DNA of 64,000 nt. Origin: Dipteris shenzhenensis. Lineage: Eukaryota; Polypodiophyta; Polypodiopsida; Gleicheniales. This document shows, piece by piece, positions 12,031 through 23,176 of this stretch (position 1 is its first letter; each line of letters begins with the position of its first letter). The position numbers were made by a program, and so were the translations under genes. The stretch lies in NCBI GenBank assembly GCA_047967505.1, contig CM106539.1; one strand, given 5' to 3'. The notes beneath the pieces are model-generated. The model had not been told where the DNA came from. It did no database searches and saw nothing but the letters and a program-made list of their open reading frames with translations.

Positions 12031-13039
12031 CATCTAAAATCTTCTTGTAGTAGGCCCAAGCACCCAAGTTGTTGGTCCTGAACAAGTGCTAAGAATTGCA
12101 CTTGTGCTATCCTAACCTGGGCAACTATTTTGAAGACCTGGGCAATTAATTTGAGGACTTGGGGAACTATATTGAAGCTACCCGTCCCCTTGTATGACAC
12201 TTGGTGGAAAAACATGGTACAGTGCATCCTTGAACTCCAAACCCTAGAGCCATCCTACAACTACATGTTTGGTTTAAGAGAACTTTGCAAATGGCACCTT
12301 TAATAACCATTGTGTCTCCATTGACCCATGCAATTAATAGATACTTATGTTCTTGCATCTAGTTGTTCATCTAGTTGGATTTCTTTGTGGCCTAGATGTG
12401 CGTTTTGGGTTCTAGTGCCCATGGGCTTTCTCTTTAGTTTGCTTGTGTTGTGCTTGCATTTCGCTTGCTTTGTTCCTCCCTCAGTGTCACTCTCCTCTTG
12501 GCTCATCTCGTGTTCCTTTCCCCCTAGTTGTCACCCTTGCTCTAACCTAGTGAACCATAAGGTCATTTGGGAGTCTATTCCATGGAAGCATGGAGCTCTA
12601 CTCTTGTAAATTTCTCCCACAGGGGCCTCTCTTGTGCCTAGCTCTTCTATTTTTGAGATGGATTACATTACTAGCTTTCTCCCTTCCTCTTTTGTTTCCC
12701 TGATACACTTAGTTCTTTAACTCCCTTTGTTCTTGCCTTCTTGATAGATGATTGAGTCCTTTTGTATGTTTTTCCAAAATTGGTTATTTCACTTTTGCCC
12801 ATGGGACCCCCTTTGTACCTGCTTAACTCTACTTATTCTTTAGTGGCTTAGAGTTTTGGTGTCCTTATCTTCGAAATGTTAGCCATGCTACTTCTTAGTC
12901 CATCTGCTTCGCAAGGAGATGCCATTATTTTGATGGGGACATACTGGCTCTTTTCTTGAAAAATCAATTAAGTAGTCTATCCCTCCTAGAACTTAACTAA
13001 AGTCCCTCACTAAAATCTCGGTTAACCTATGCTTAGCCT
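12031..13039. other. No gene recognised
   Basis: A plus-strand ORF of 93 codons at 12,328 is rich in Cys/Ser/Leu but has no recognisable domain. Neither strand continues the integrase that ends near 13,050. Confidence 0.4.
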
Positions 13040-15067
13040 TATCCCCTTCACTGCCATCTTGCTCTCCTCTTCCATGGAATAGATGGATCTCTAAGGGATG
13101 TAGGAGACCATCTACCTTAAGATGTTGAGCTTATTAACATGGAAATTTTGTATCTTCAATACATAATCTTGGACATCCTTATCTATTTCGGGACAAAGCA
13201 TTGTCCTTTTGCAAGTACATACATCTATTGGATCCTTGAGTGTCTAGCACTAGGACTATCCTACACTAAAAATGAATATGATGGTGGCTAATGCCATTAA
13301 TATCCATGACACATACTGTACCTTGTAGATTAGATAGCCATCTTCAATATTGCATTTTTTCCACTTAATCCCTTTATCACACCAACCTATGATGTGTCAC
13401 CATTTCCATGTGACTCCTCAATCTATTGGAACACTCCTCATAATTGCATTCCATAGTTCAAAAAAGTGAGAATCAAACTCAAAATTTCATTTTAAGGACT
13501 CTAGGAAATCATTGTGGGATCGACAATTAGCATTAACAATTGACAATTGTCTTAGGGAATCTGCTACCACATTAAATTTCTCATTTTGATACGTCAATTT
13601 GATTCCAAACTCTTGCATTATTTATCCCATCTAGCTTCTCTTGTTTTAAGCTTTGGCTAATTGCAAATCTGGTGTAGATCCATTTCATACTTTTCTTATT
13701 AAAAAGTGATCTCAAACTTTGTACCATACAAATAGTTCCTCCATTTTCTTAAAGCATAAATATAATTCATTATCATAGGATGAGTAATTCCATTGAGTGC
13801 ATTATAACTTTTTGCTTTCAAAATCTAATGTTTGATTGGCTTGTAAAAGTACCATCCAAACAATAAAATCAATGGCGTTTGCTTTAACCAAGAATGGTTC
13901 ATTGGATCTACTACCTTTAAGACACGAGCTGCGACTAGAAATACTTTTTATTTCTCTAGAATTTTTTTTCAAGTTTCATCCCATTCCCTTCCCCTTAAGT
14001 TGATTTTTCATTGAGACTATAATTTTAGCCATAGTCTTGGATGTATCTCTTATAAAATCTAGCCAAACATAACAATATCTATAGCTCCTTTAGATTTGTA
14101 GGATGTGGCCATTCCAATATGGCACTTACCTTTTTAGAATCCATATGAATCCCTTCTTGGATATAAGTATCTCCATTCTTTTGCAATGCATTCACACTTG
14201 GATTCTTTAGCTAAAGCAATTGGAATACTTTTCTTAAATAGTCCATATGTTGTTTCCTCATTTCATTATAGATAAGGATATCATCTAAGAATACTAAATA
14301 TGGCCTCAAGAACTATATGTAAGTGTCAAAAAAGTTTTTGGAGCATTGGTTGAAGCAAATGGCATTACTCTTATGTCTTATGGACATCCTTCTCTAATTT
14401 GTACTTAGTGATATCTTGATCTTAATGTGTTTTAGTAAAATATTTATCCCTTGTAATTGATCAAAGAGCCATTAGTGTGAGGCATAAGATAATTATTTTT
14501 TATCATAATTTAGATCTTAGTAATCTATCCCATAAATGCATAGTACATTCTTTTTCTTTACCATTACTATTGGTGAAGACCAAGGTGAGCTACTTGTCGA
14601 ATTTGGACCCTTCTAAGATATTTAATTAACTATCTTTTTAATTCACTTTCTTCTATTTGACTAAGCTACACCGGGGTTTATAAAGATGGGTGGATTAAAA
14701 AAAATATCTATTTTATGATGTACTTGTCTCCTAGGGGATAAACCATCAGGCAAGTTAGACAAAAAAACATATTTAGATTCAATGATTAAATCATTGAAAG
14801 ATGCTTTATGCATTTCAACAACATCAAAGAAAAGTTTACTTACTTCATATGTAGAAGAAATATAATCATCCACAAAAGTAAGTTCACATATATCTACCTT
14901 GCATTCTTATTGGTGTGGAAGAAGTTCCAATTCCATCGAACAAATAAGTAGAGAATTAGGTCATCATGTTTCCCTTGGCTCTAGAAGAATCTACCCAGGT
15001 CTATATAACCATTCTCGTCCAAGAAGAGCATCTATTTTGTTGAGATGCATACTTTGAAAATCCAAGT
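13040..15067 (-). pseudogene. Old Ty3/gypsy pol: PR end, RT, RNase H, IN start
   Basis: Minus-strand fragments in several frames give, in order, the end of a retroviral-type protease (DALLGREWLYRPG, near 15,000-15,040), the RT start (LSNLPDGLSPRRQVHHKID near 14,730-14,790), the RT catalytic box FLDDILIY at about 14,270-14,292, decayed RNase H, and an integrase zinc-finger region (NKAQHLKVDGLLHPLEI pattern, about 13,060-13,260). It stops near 13,050 with no core integrase. The protease start is missing on the right because a chromovirus sits at 15,068; the missing piece is found at 51,180-51,424 on the plus strand. Heavily mutated and surely inactive. Confidence 0.75.
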
Positions 15068-15072
15068 CTTCT
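15068..15072. repeat. Target-site duplication, copy 1 (AGAAG on minus strand)
   Basis: Five bases immediately outside the 3' LTR end. The same AGAAG, in the matching orientation, lies immediately outside the 5' LTR at 51,425-51,429. Five-base duplications are usual for gypsy integrases. Confidence 0.8.
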
Positions 15073-15754
15073 TGAAACCAAAAGGTAATTCTTTTCACAC
15101 AAATTCACCACTTAATCAATTGGAGAAGAAGAACACAATCACACCACGAAAACGACAGTAGACTGGGTACAATCTCCCCCCCCCCTAGATGAGTGGCTCA
15201 TGCTTCCTCATCTAGAGTATTTATGATATTTCATAAAAGCACCAAGGAGCCAAAATTATCCCTCTCTTCCAAAATGAGGGATTTGCTATACATAGCCATC
15301 TTAGGGCCCAAAAATGAATTGTCCATTACAAAATATATTGCTCAAACTTGTAATAATAAAGCAAATACAAAATTGGCCCAAGGCCATATATAATGTGCTG
15401 TACGACACCTCGATCGGTACCCTCGCACTAACTCCAATCCTCGCTATGAGTTCCATCGATTGAACAAATCACCGAATCAATCGATTCCAACATAACCGCG
15501 CTCAAAGCACAATAATCAAGCACAATAGCAATAACACTAGTGACATCAGTATTAACATGGAATCACCCACAATACCAACCATCTAGCATGGCAAAACACA
15601 AGCTAGTCAGGCGTCCCCAACTAACCATACAAAGTATCCACTAGGACCCCCGCGGTGTCCGGTGCGCTCCTATGGAGTACTTTGCCATAGTCACACTTGA
15701 CTAAAAATAATAATGCCCAAAGCAAGATATATCAGAAATATAATTTTTGTAACA
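15073..15754 (-). mobile_element. Chromovirus 3' LTR
   Basis: On the minus strand it starts TGTTACAAAAATTATATTTC and ends ...TTTTGGTTTCA, 682 bp. It aligns along its whole length with the plus-strand LTR at 51,430-52,160 except for one gap of about 50 bp and, by eye, about one mismatch in ten. Several differences are C/G here versus T/A in the other copy, so this copy has kept more CpG. Confidence 0.92.
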
Positions 15755-15766
15755 TCCCTCTTGCTT
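15755..15766 (-). promoter_or_regulatory. Polypurine tract
   Basis: The minus strand reads AAGCAAGAGGGA directly before the LTR TGTTACA, the standard primer position for plus-strand DNA synthesis, 15 nt after the pol stop codon. Confidence 0.8.
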
Positions 15767-15781
15767 GGATTGCAATTGACC

Positions 15782-17134
15782 TCAGTTGCATGTTTGATTA
15801 TAGAAACTAAGGAGGTCTGGAAAAGTTTGAAAGAACTGCTCAAGCATCCATTGAGCATCATCTCTTGGATGATTCTTAAATTTGAGCAAATATTTAGTAT
15901 AGACATTTTCTTTTCGGGTCGAGGTTTGTTGATGATCAATAATGCATTCAGGTTCTAGAATTTCTTCTTCATCAACAATCAATGGAGCCTCTTCATAGTA
16001 GACACGATGAATAGGTAAAGGTCCTTTGAAGGGATTTAAGAGGCTGATATGGAAAGCTTTATGTATTTTCCAATTATCAGGTAATTCAAGCCTATAAGCT
16101 AGATCATTGATTCTCTGAATCACCTTGAATGGTCCATAAAAACGTGGGGACATTTTGATTACTGGCCATTTCTCAACACTCTTCAATCTTCTTTTCTCAA
16201 TCTGAAGAAGTACATAATCACCTTCTTTAAAAAGCATGTGTTTCCGTTTCTTATTAGCTTGTTTTGTGTACTTCTCTTGCACGATTGCAATGGCTTCTCA
16301 AACCTCTTTGAAAATATTTTGATAGTCATGGGTAAATGCATCTGCTGCCTCTACTCTATATGCGTCAATTGTGTGATAGGAATAGGTAAAACCTTCCCAT
16401 AGATAATCTCAAAGGGTGCTCTTCCAATTGTAGAATGAGGAGTATTATTATAAGCAAACTGTAAGAGATGAATGTATTTGTCCCAAGTCTTTGGTTGACT
16501 TCCCGCATAAGCTCTTATCATATCCAGAATAGTACTGTTTGTAACTTCAGTTTGTCCATTCGATTTTGGATGAAAAGCTGATGAGAAATCCAACTTAGTG
16601 CCTAGATTATGAAATAATACAGTCCAAAAATTACTGCAAAACTTTGAATCTCAGTCAGACACTATAATCTTTGGCAAGCCATGATGAACAAAGATATGCT
16701 TGATTAATAAATGTGTAGCTTGTTGAGCTGTTAAAGTCTTCTTGCATGGGATGAAATAAGCTTGCTTACTAAAGTGATCTACTATCGTCCAAATCTTATA
16801 TTTTTGATTTTCTATAGTAGGAAAACCTGTTATGAAATCCATGGATATTTGTTCCCAAGGTTGCGTAGGAATAGGCAAAGGTATTAGCAATCTTGGGGTC
16901 TTTCCTTTGTAACTCGTGATCTTCTGGCAAGTGATGCATACGGCTACAAACTTAGCCACATCTTTCTTATAGTAGGCCAATGAAATTCTCTTACTATCAC
17001 TTGTAAAGTGGCAATCACTCCCCTATGTCCCATATATGGTGGTTGGTGCATTTCCTCCATAACAATTTGTCTAAAGGGTCGACTAATGCATAATTTCTTT
17101 TGATAAAAGAGGTATCCATCATTGCATGAATAGT
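15782..17134 (-). pseudogene. Chromovirus integrase with chromodomain (3' half of pol)
   Basis: Minus-strand pieces give the integrase zinc finger (MGHRGVIATLQ, then CITCQK), the DDE core (SMDFITG; VSD before a stop then DSKF; NGQTEVTN), the GPF-like C-terminal domain (SPRFYGPFKVIQRINDLAY) and a chromodomain (PECIIDHQ, YLLKFKNHPRDDAQW) ending at 15,782. Chromodomains guide integration to modified histones. The internal stop TGA after VSD is where the family has Arg, so CGA to TGA is likely; another stop and two frameshifts also occur. The piece starts abruptly at DYSCNDGYLF near 17,134, exactly where RNase H should precede it; no RT lies upstream. The matching 5' half is at 51,430-56,503. Confidence 0.9.
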
Positions 17135-19840
17135 CCAACATAGGATTCCAATTATTATTCTCTAATTTGTTCCATTTTCTTGGTTAACCATATGTTCGTA
17201 TCTACTCGATATTTATATATAGTAAATGCTTATTTGCATCAGCTAGTGTAACTAGCCTAGAATTATATTGCTTCTTCCCCATGTAGTCAGCATGAACGAT
17301 TCGCAAATTGTGTGTAGAATTGCCCTTTTCTCAGTAAACGACGTCCCTTACCGATGACAACTCGAATATCATTAACAGACATTTGAGCGCCGTGAAAAAT
17401 TCAGTTTAGTGCTAACAGAGAATAGCCCCGCTCCCCCCTCCTCTGCCTGCGCTTCCTTCCTCTGTGTGCTCGTGAGCAAATAATTAAACTGTATAAAAAC
17501 TCCTTGTCTACAATTGAACACTAAACGAGATTTGTACATAACGTCTTGAAAAAGATAAGGGTCCACCCATAGAAAAGATTTCATAAAAGGAGGGAAGGAG
17601 TTGAAAGGCAAGGTCCTTTGTGTGGAGTGTCCCCTCCTCTCTTATTTATGAGGGTAAGAACTTAAAACCCTTTTACTCTACTTCTTTCATAACATTTTCA
17701 TGTAACAAGATCAATAGTGGCAGTCGAGACACTTTGGGTCCACTTGAGTTTGCTGCCTACGTTTTACTTGGCCATGGGTGTGGGTGTGGGTGTTTTGGAA
17801 AGAACATTCTATGTAGTCTAGTGTTAAGACCACATTGGTGGATAATGGACTTACTATGTTGAAGTCCTCGTTAGCATGAAACTTTTAAGCCATCCCTTTA
17901 ACCTTAGCTTAATTAGGGTACTCCACCTTAATCAATTACATTTTCTAGTTTCACAAATTAAAGGCCTTTTCCATTACCTACCTTTGTAAATTATACACAT
18001 ATTACAATTTGTTAAGATTAAGGGCCTTTGGAAATAGGTAGATGGAAACTATATTTAGAGTCACTCATAAATATGTACGTATAGCACGTGGGTTTAATAG
18101 GAGGATTGTTTTAAATCCCTTCTTGACACATTTTTCACATATAGAAAGGTATCGTATAAAGAGGGTATTCATAGATTGAATAGAAAAAGGGTGTATTTTA
18201 TTCATGATAAATTTATAGAGATAATGGGGTTTTACAAATAGGCCTTGAACACATGTGATATATAGGTTTTATACATAGTGACCCACACCTATCCAACCCA
18301 CATTTGTATTCTTAATTCCTGCATCTATTTGATTCTTTCATTACTTTGCTCACTAATTAAGCACGACTGAGCTATATTATACAATAGAGGAGATATGCTA
18401 GGGCATCGATGCCTACATCCGCCAAATTCACCAACAATGTGTAGGTTTACTACAATGCAATTGACTACCTTAGGAATAGAGACTTCCTTTAAGCAAGAAA
18501 CAATGCCCCCTTTTGCCTACAGATTCAATAGCAAATTTATTCCTTAATATTGCCCTTGTATTTATAGTAGCACAACTCTCTAAATAGTTGATAAGCTTTG
18601 GCACTCTACCCTTTGATCTCATTCTATTTTCAGCATTAATCTTCCAGCTTGCTCCAATTGTCCTCGTTGAACACTTTGTTGCTTCCTATTATGCACTCCA
18701 TTGCTCTAGGGCTACCTTTGATTAGCTCTTCACTATCTTTCAGCCTATGGATTTGAGTTATCAAAGTTAGGACTAAATAAAATAGTCATCCCTTTATGAT
18801 GCAAAGTTTTCATTTTTCTATGGCACCTTACCCATGGAGATAGCCAATTATCTAGAAGCTCTAAGTTTTTTTGTGACTAGAGTATTGTAGCAAAGATTAT
18901 ACAAGATGAACCTTGTATGATAACCCAATATTGGATGGATCTATATATCACATGGCCCTACAATGGTATGGCTAAATAAATTCCCCAAAAAATAAATAAC
19001 TATGAGGATTTCATGTAGTGATAGCATTATGGATGGAAGTGACTTCCAATTGTAAAACCGTATTTGGGTGGGAATCATTTCATTCCATAATTCCTCAAAA
19101 TTGATGTGGGTATGTATGGGACTACTCACTTGCTTTATCCAAGGTTGCATGTAGAGGGAAAGAAGGCCATATAGCTAGGAATGTATGCATATTTTGAGCA
19201 GTAGTTCCCTCAAGTGGATTATTCAAGCAACACTCAACATAGTTATACTTGTATCAGTGTTTTTCCGGAGAATGTCTTGTTTTTTTAACTTCATTCCATG
19301 GCAACATTGACATGCATGCTTGTTTAATTGATTTTATACTAAACCTCTTGCGATATATGCAATTTTGAAACTTTCTCATTTATTGCACCTAATAAAACTC
19401 ATACTACGGATTAAAATAGATGCAATGATTAAAGGTCTTATGGATACCTTTCCTTAAGTTTGAGATGTCCAAATCAAGTGACATAAAAATAACACTATTG
19501 GTCAATTTTCACTTTAATCTTGCATGCATATACTAAGATATAAAGAGTAATAAAGATATACCCAGTGGTTTAAATGCTCTCATGATGGAATCGTGTGTAT
19601 TGTATTTGCATAGTCATTGTATCTACTTACTACAAGCCTCAAGATGCCATGTCAAGTGTCAATACCTTTTCACGTTTAACTAATACTCCTAGGGCTATTG
19701 TAAGAACAAAATTTAGACTACTGGCATTGTCCTCTTCCTATAGATATGGTCATTTTCCCCATAGAGATGTCTCTAGATCAGTGGATGTGGATGGCATTGA
19801 AAAGTCAGCCTTTCATAGCGATCGCATGGATTCTCTATAG
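17135..19840. other. No gene recognised (right of left breakpoint)
   Basis: Sequence changes character at about 17,134, where chromovirus homology ends. Nothing coding is recognised to 19,840. ORFs of 70-80 codons on both strands lack motifs. A weak resemblance to LINE reverse transcriptase at 18.9-19.2 kb was not convincing. Confidence 0.4.
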
Positions 19841-19844
19841 AAGG

Positions 19845-21067
19845 GTGGCTGAATAGGTGCTCAAGCAGTGTCTCCCAAAACATGAACAAAACACGGTGTT
19901 AGTGGAGGCACATTAGGGAGTTTCTCAAGGTTACTTTGCAGGGGAAATTATGACTAAAAAAGTATTCCAAGCTGGTTTGTGGTGGCCCACTGTAATTAAG
20001 AAGGCCCATGAGTTTGCCAAGAACCGTGCGTTTTGTCAATGGGATGGTCATCCAATGAATGCCGACTGTATGCCTCTCAACCCAATTTCTCCCTTGGAGC
20101 CATTTCAAAAGTGGGGGTTAGATTTATGGGGCCCTTCAAACCAGCAGCTCAGTTCATAAGTAATAAGTATATGGTGATGGCAACATACTACTTGACCAAG
20201 TGGGTGGAAGCTCAAGCATTATGGGATAATATGGTGGCTAGTACGGCGAAGTTCATTTACCGTAACATTATTACACGATTTGGTTGCCCGATTGAGTTAG
20301 TATCGGATCAGGGGGTTCACTTCCTTAATGATACAATAAAGAAGTTGACGGAAGTGCACATGGTAATTCACAAGATGGACACCACGTATCATCTGCAAGG
20401 GAATGGAGAGACTTAGAGTAGCAATAAACCCATGAAAAGGATCCTAAACATGACTGTTTCAAAACACCGACGTGATTGGGATACCAAACTAGACTCAACA
20501 CTTTGGGCATAAAGAACTACTTTTAAGGTCACTACCGGCATGACATCTTTTTGGTTGGTTTACGGCATAGAGGCAGTGGTGCCTATGGAATTTATCTCTT
20601 CCAGTTTGAGAATTGCGGCGGAGAAGATGAGCCTGGAAGAGTCCATTCAATTCCAATGGGAGCAATTGCTAAGGCTGGAGGAAGATCAGATTCAGAGTGA
20701 GTTTACGGTGTAGGTCATTTAGGAGCGATGTAGGGCCTGGGTTAACCGTAGCATTAAATTCAAAATATTTGGAAAATTTGATTTGGTGTTGGTGTATAAT
20801 TTGCACTTGTGTAGATTTTCGGGCAAACTGAAATTACAATATGAGGGCCCATACCATATTATGGAGGATTTGAAACATGGCACAATTCGGATTGCTGACT
20901 TGCATGGAAATGTTTTACCTACACCGGTTAATGGATTTTGGATGAAGCCTTTCATCAGTTTTCATGAACCGGAGGTTTTAATCGGGGCCATATTTGATAT
21001 AATAAGGCAGGAGGTACCTCGTGTTGAGATGTGTGTCCCTTTGCATGAGCCAATTGCACTTGTCTAA
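19845..21067 (+). pseudogene. Ty3/gypsy integrase
   Basis: Plus-strand integrase without upstream RT. The zinc-finger region starts near 19,850 (EAH, then GEIMTKKVFQAGLWWPTVIK and an altered CQ knuckle), followed by the catalytic core (PFQKWGLDLWGP; LVSDQGVHF; NGET before TAG at 20,414), then the C-terminal domain (GPYHIMEDLKHGTIRIADLHG). A frameshift lies near 20,150; from there one frame runs on to 22,294 with several in-frame stops. It joins viral-type cDNA to chromosomal DNA in active relatives. Here it is broken. The element is truncated on the left within RNase H. Confidence 0.85.
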
Positions 21068-22294
21068 GTAGAAGACCTGAGGTGGGATGATTTGCCAGAT
21101 GATTCATTTCTTATGATTATGTTACCATCCCACAGAGTTTTGGTGCAACTAGTCCTGTCTTTCTATCAAGCCCATGATATGCATGGTGCTCTTCACCCTT
21201 TATCGCAAGATATGGCCAGTGAAGCTTTAACAGCCCCAAGAGGTGCAGCTACGCAAACTCTTTCAAATTCCAACACCCAATCGGAGTTGATGGGAAAGAG
21301 AAAGGAGCTGTCAAAAAAATCTCATAATCTGAGGTCAAAAGTCCAACGAGTTTTGGAACAGGCTCATGACCTGGAGGAGCCACTGCCATTGGAGCGAGCA
21401 AAATGCCTTAGATCATATGCACAAGCTCCTAGTTCTCCCTTCGTTGATTTAAAATTTCATCTGGATGGAAATCTACTCGAGAACACATTATGGTTGTGAA
21501 AGCTCGGTCTGGAGCAATATAATGATTTGCCGTGGTGGACATGGAAGATGAATTTGATGGTGGATGCATAGTTTGAATTGTTGCAGTCTATGGGGGGTAA
21601 GATCACTCCCACTTTACAGTTGACTCTTGCTTTGGTTTGGGAAGTGTTCAAGTTCTCGTTGTTGCTCGAGGCTTTCGAGAAGCTAGAGTATCGTGATTCT
21701 ACTTAGCAAATGGTCAATGAATTTGGTATGCCGCAAATAACCAAAGCATATTTCATGCCAAAAAAGTGTCAAGATTCCATGCGACAACGTCAATTCCTAT
21801 GGTTCATGGAGTGCATCTTGTTTTTGACGAAGTATGATTATATGTTGGAGTCTAATTATTCCATGTTGGTTTTGGTTGAGCGAGGTATAAAGTTCAACTG
21901 GGCTCAGATCGTTTTTAATCACATCAATGGGGAAATCACATGGACAGACAAATGCAAGGGAGTCACCCAATCTAAATTGCAACCTATGCTAGTAGCTTTG
22001 TTTAAGTATACCGACTAGGCTAAAGGGGACAGTCCGATTTTGATTCCACCACCCAAAGCTGAGGAAGAGGAGTTGAAGATGCCACTATCTACAGAGGATC
22101 AGATGGATTTACAAGAAGCCAGTTATGTTGAGGAGGATCTAAAGGCCTCATACAAGATTGTGGCTGTGTTGCCTAATGTGCTACCATCTCCGCCTAGGTT
22201 GCAACATTTGCCCTCAGGGAGTGTACTACTAAGAAGTCCTAGATATCACATGCGTTCAAAGGGTAAAAACCAACTAAAATTTTGTTCCCAGTAA
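21068..22294 (+). pseudogene. Extra ORF in frame after integrase, unknown
   Basis: The integrase frame continues after TAA at 21,065-21,067 for about 410 codons, broken by TGA at 21,497 and three TAG codons. The segments stay in one phase, so they were probably one protein or a C-terminal extension of integrase. The N-terminal part is basic (KRKELSKKSHNLRSKVQR); the middle is hydrophobic/aromatic (PWWTWKMNLMVDA, FLWFMECILFLTKYDY); the tail is acidic then Pro/Arg-rich. No env hallmark such as a clear signal peptide plus membrane anchor is visible. Position matches the extra 3' ORF of some Tat/Athila elements; function unknown. Confidence 0.6.
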
Positions 22295-22445
22295 ATATAC
22301 CCCTCTTTACTTATGAACTAACAAATGTTTTTTCTAAATTTGAAATGAAAACCCCTCGTGTTATTGTAAATCTATTAAATTTTTTCCAGAAGTTCCATTA
22401 AAATACCCCTTCTTTTGAATGCACATGGTATACTAAAACTTTGTA

Positions 22446-22705
22446 AGGTGAATTCCCCGAGCATGTGCCAACAAATACCGATTTGAAGAAAAGTTTTTTA
22501 TTATGATTCAAGCATACTAATCTAGGCCAAATGAGTCGAGGTAGTGATCAGCTCATTTAAAACGAGTCGATAATAGGAATTCCGCAAGCATGTGCCAACA
22601 AATACCGATTTGAAGAAAAGTTTTTGATTATGATTCAAGCATACTAATCAGGGTCAGATGAGTTAGGGTGGTGACCAACTCATTTAAGATGAGCCAATAA
22701 TAGGA
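22446..22705. repeat. Tandem duplication, about 125-bp unit, two copies
   Basis: Two copies of a unit containing gcatgtgccaacaaatacc, gatttgaagaaaagtttttt and catttaa(a/g)a(c/t)gag(t/c)c(g/a)ataatagga, starting near 22,450 and 22,575. It lies in the untranslated tail after the extra ORF, where a polypurine tract and LTR would be expected but are not recognised. Confidence 0.85.
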
Positions 22706-22954
22706 GAACAAGACATGGTGTTAATTTTGGATGATGTGCAGAACACACCTGTGAAGCCAATTTCTATTTCACCCAATAGAGATAGTGTGATGCCGGTTCC
22801 TACATTTGGGGAGTCATTTAGAGCCCCAGATATAGCAGATTATTATTCTCCAACGGGGGTAGTGCCTAAGGCTCGGTCTCCTCAAAAAGAGATTGATGTT
22901 CCTCCTTCTCTGATTAAATTTGATGTTCTAATCATACCAGTGACTTTTATCAGA

Positions 22955-23010
22955 ATTGTAAGTGTCGCTATATAGCGACACCGAGATACTTTTTTATAGC
23001 GATGTTTTAC
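22955..23010. repeat. Subterminal CTATATAG palindromes, left
   Basis: GTGTCGCTATATAGCGACAC is a perfect 20-bp palindrome, followed by a decayed copy (tttttatagcgatg). Related motifs lie at 27,395-27,532 and 61,760-61,880. Such subterminal motifs are the usual binding sites of the CACTA accessory protein. Confidence 0.85.
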
Positions 23011-23176
23011 AGAGAGCTTTTTTTCTCATATCAACCTTAAAAGTTAGTTTTCTCCAATGGCAATTTTTTTTAAATTTTCATACATGTTTGATCTTTTGAG
23101 AGAATAAAAGTATGAGAGCATGTACATCAAGCCTTTGAAGCTCATATATTCATGTCCAAGTTTGAGATGAAAAAAA

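Noticed and set aside
15193-15393. LTR-internal ORF (MAHASSSRVF) as a gene
   Set aside because: It is antisense to the LTR and present in both LTR copies only as a by-product of LTR homology; the frames diverge after about 43 residues.
18800-19200. Possible LINE reverse transcriptase end on the minus strand
   Set aside because: Only a loose resemblance over a few residues, with many stops and no catalytic box.
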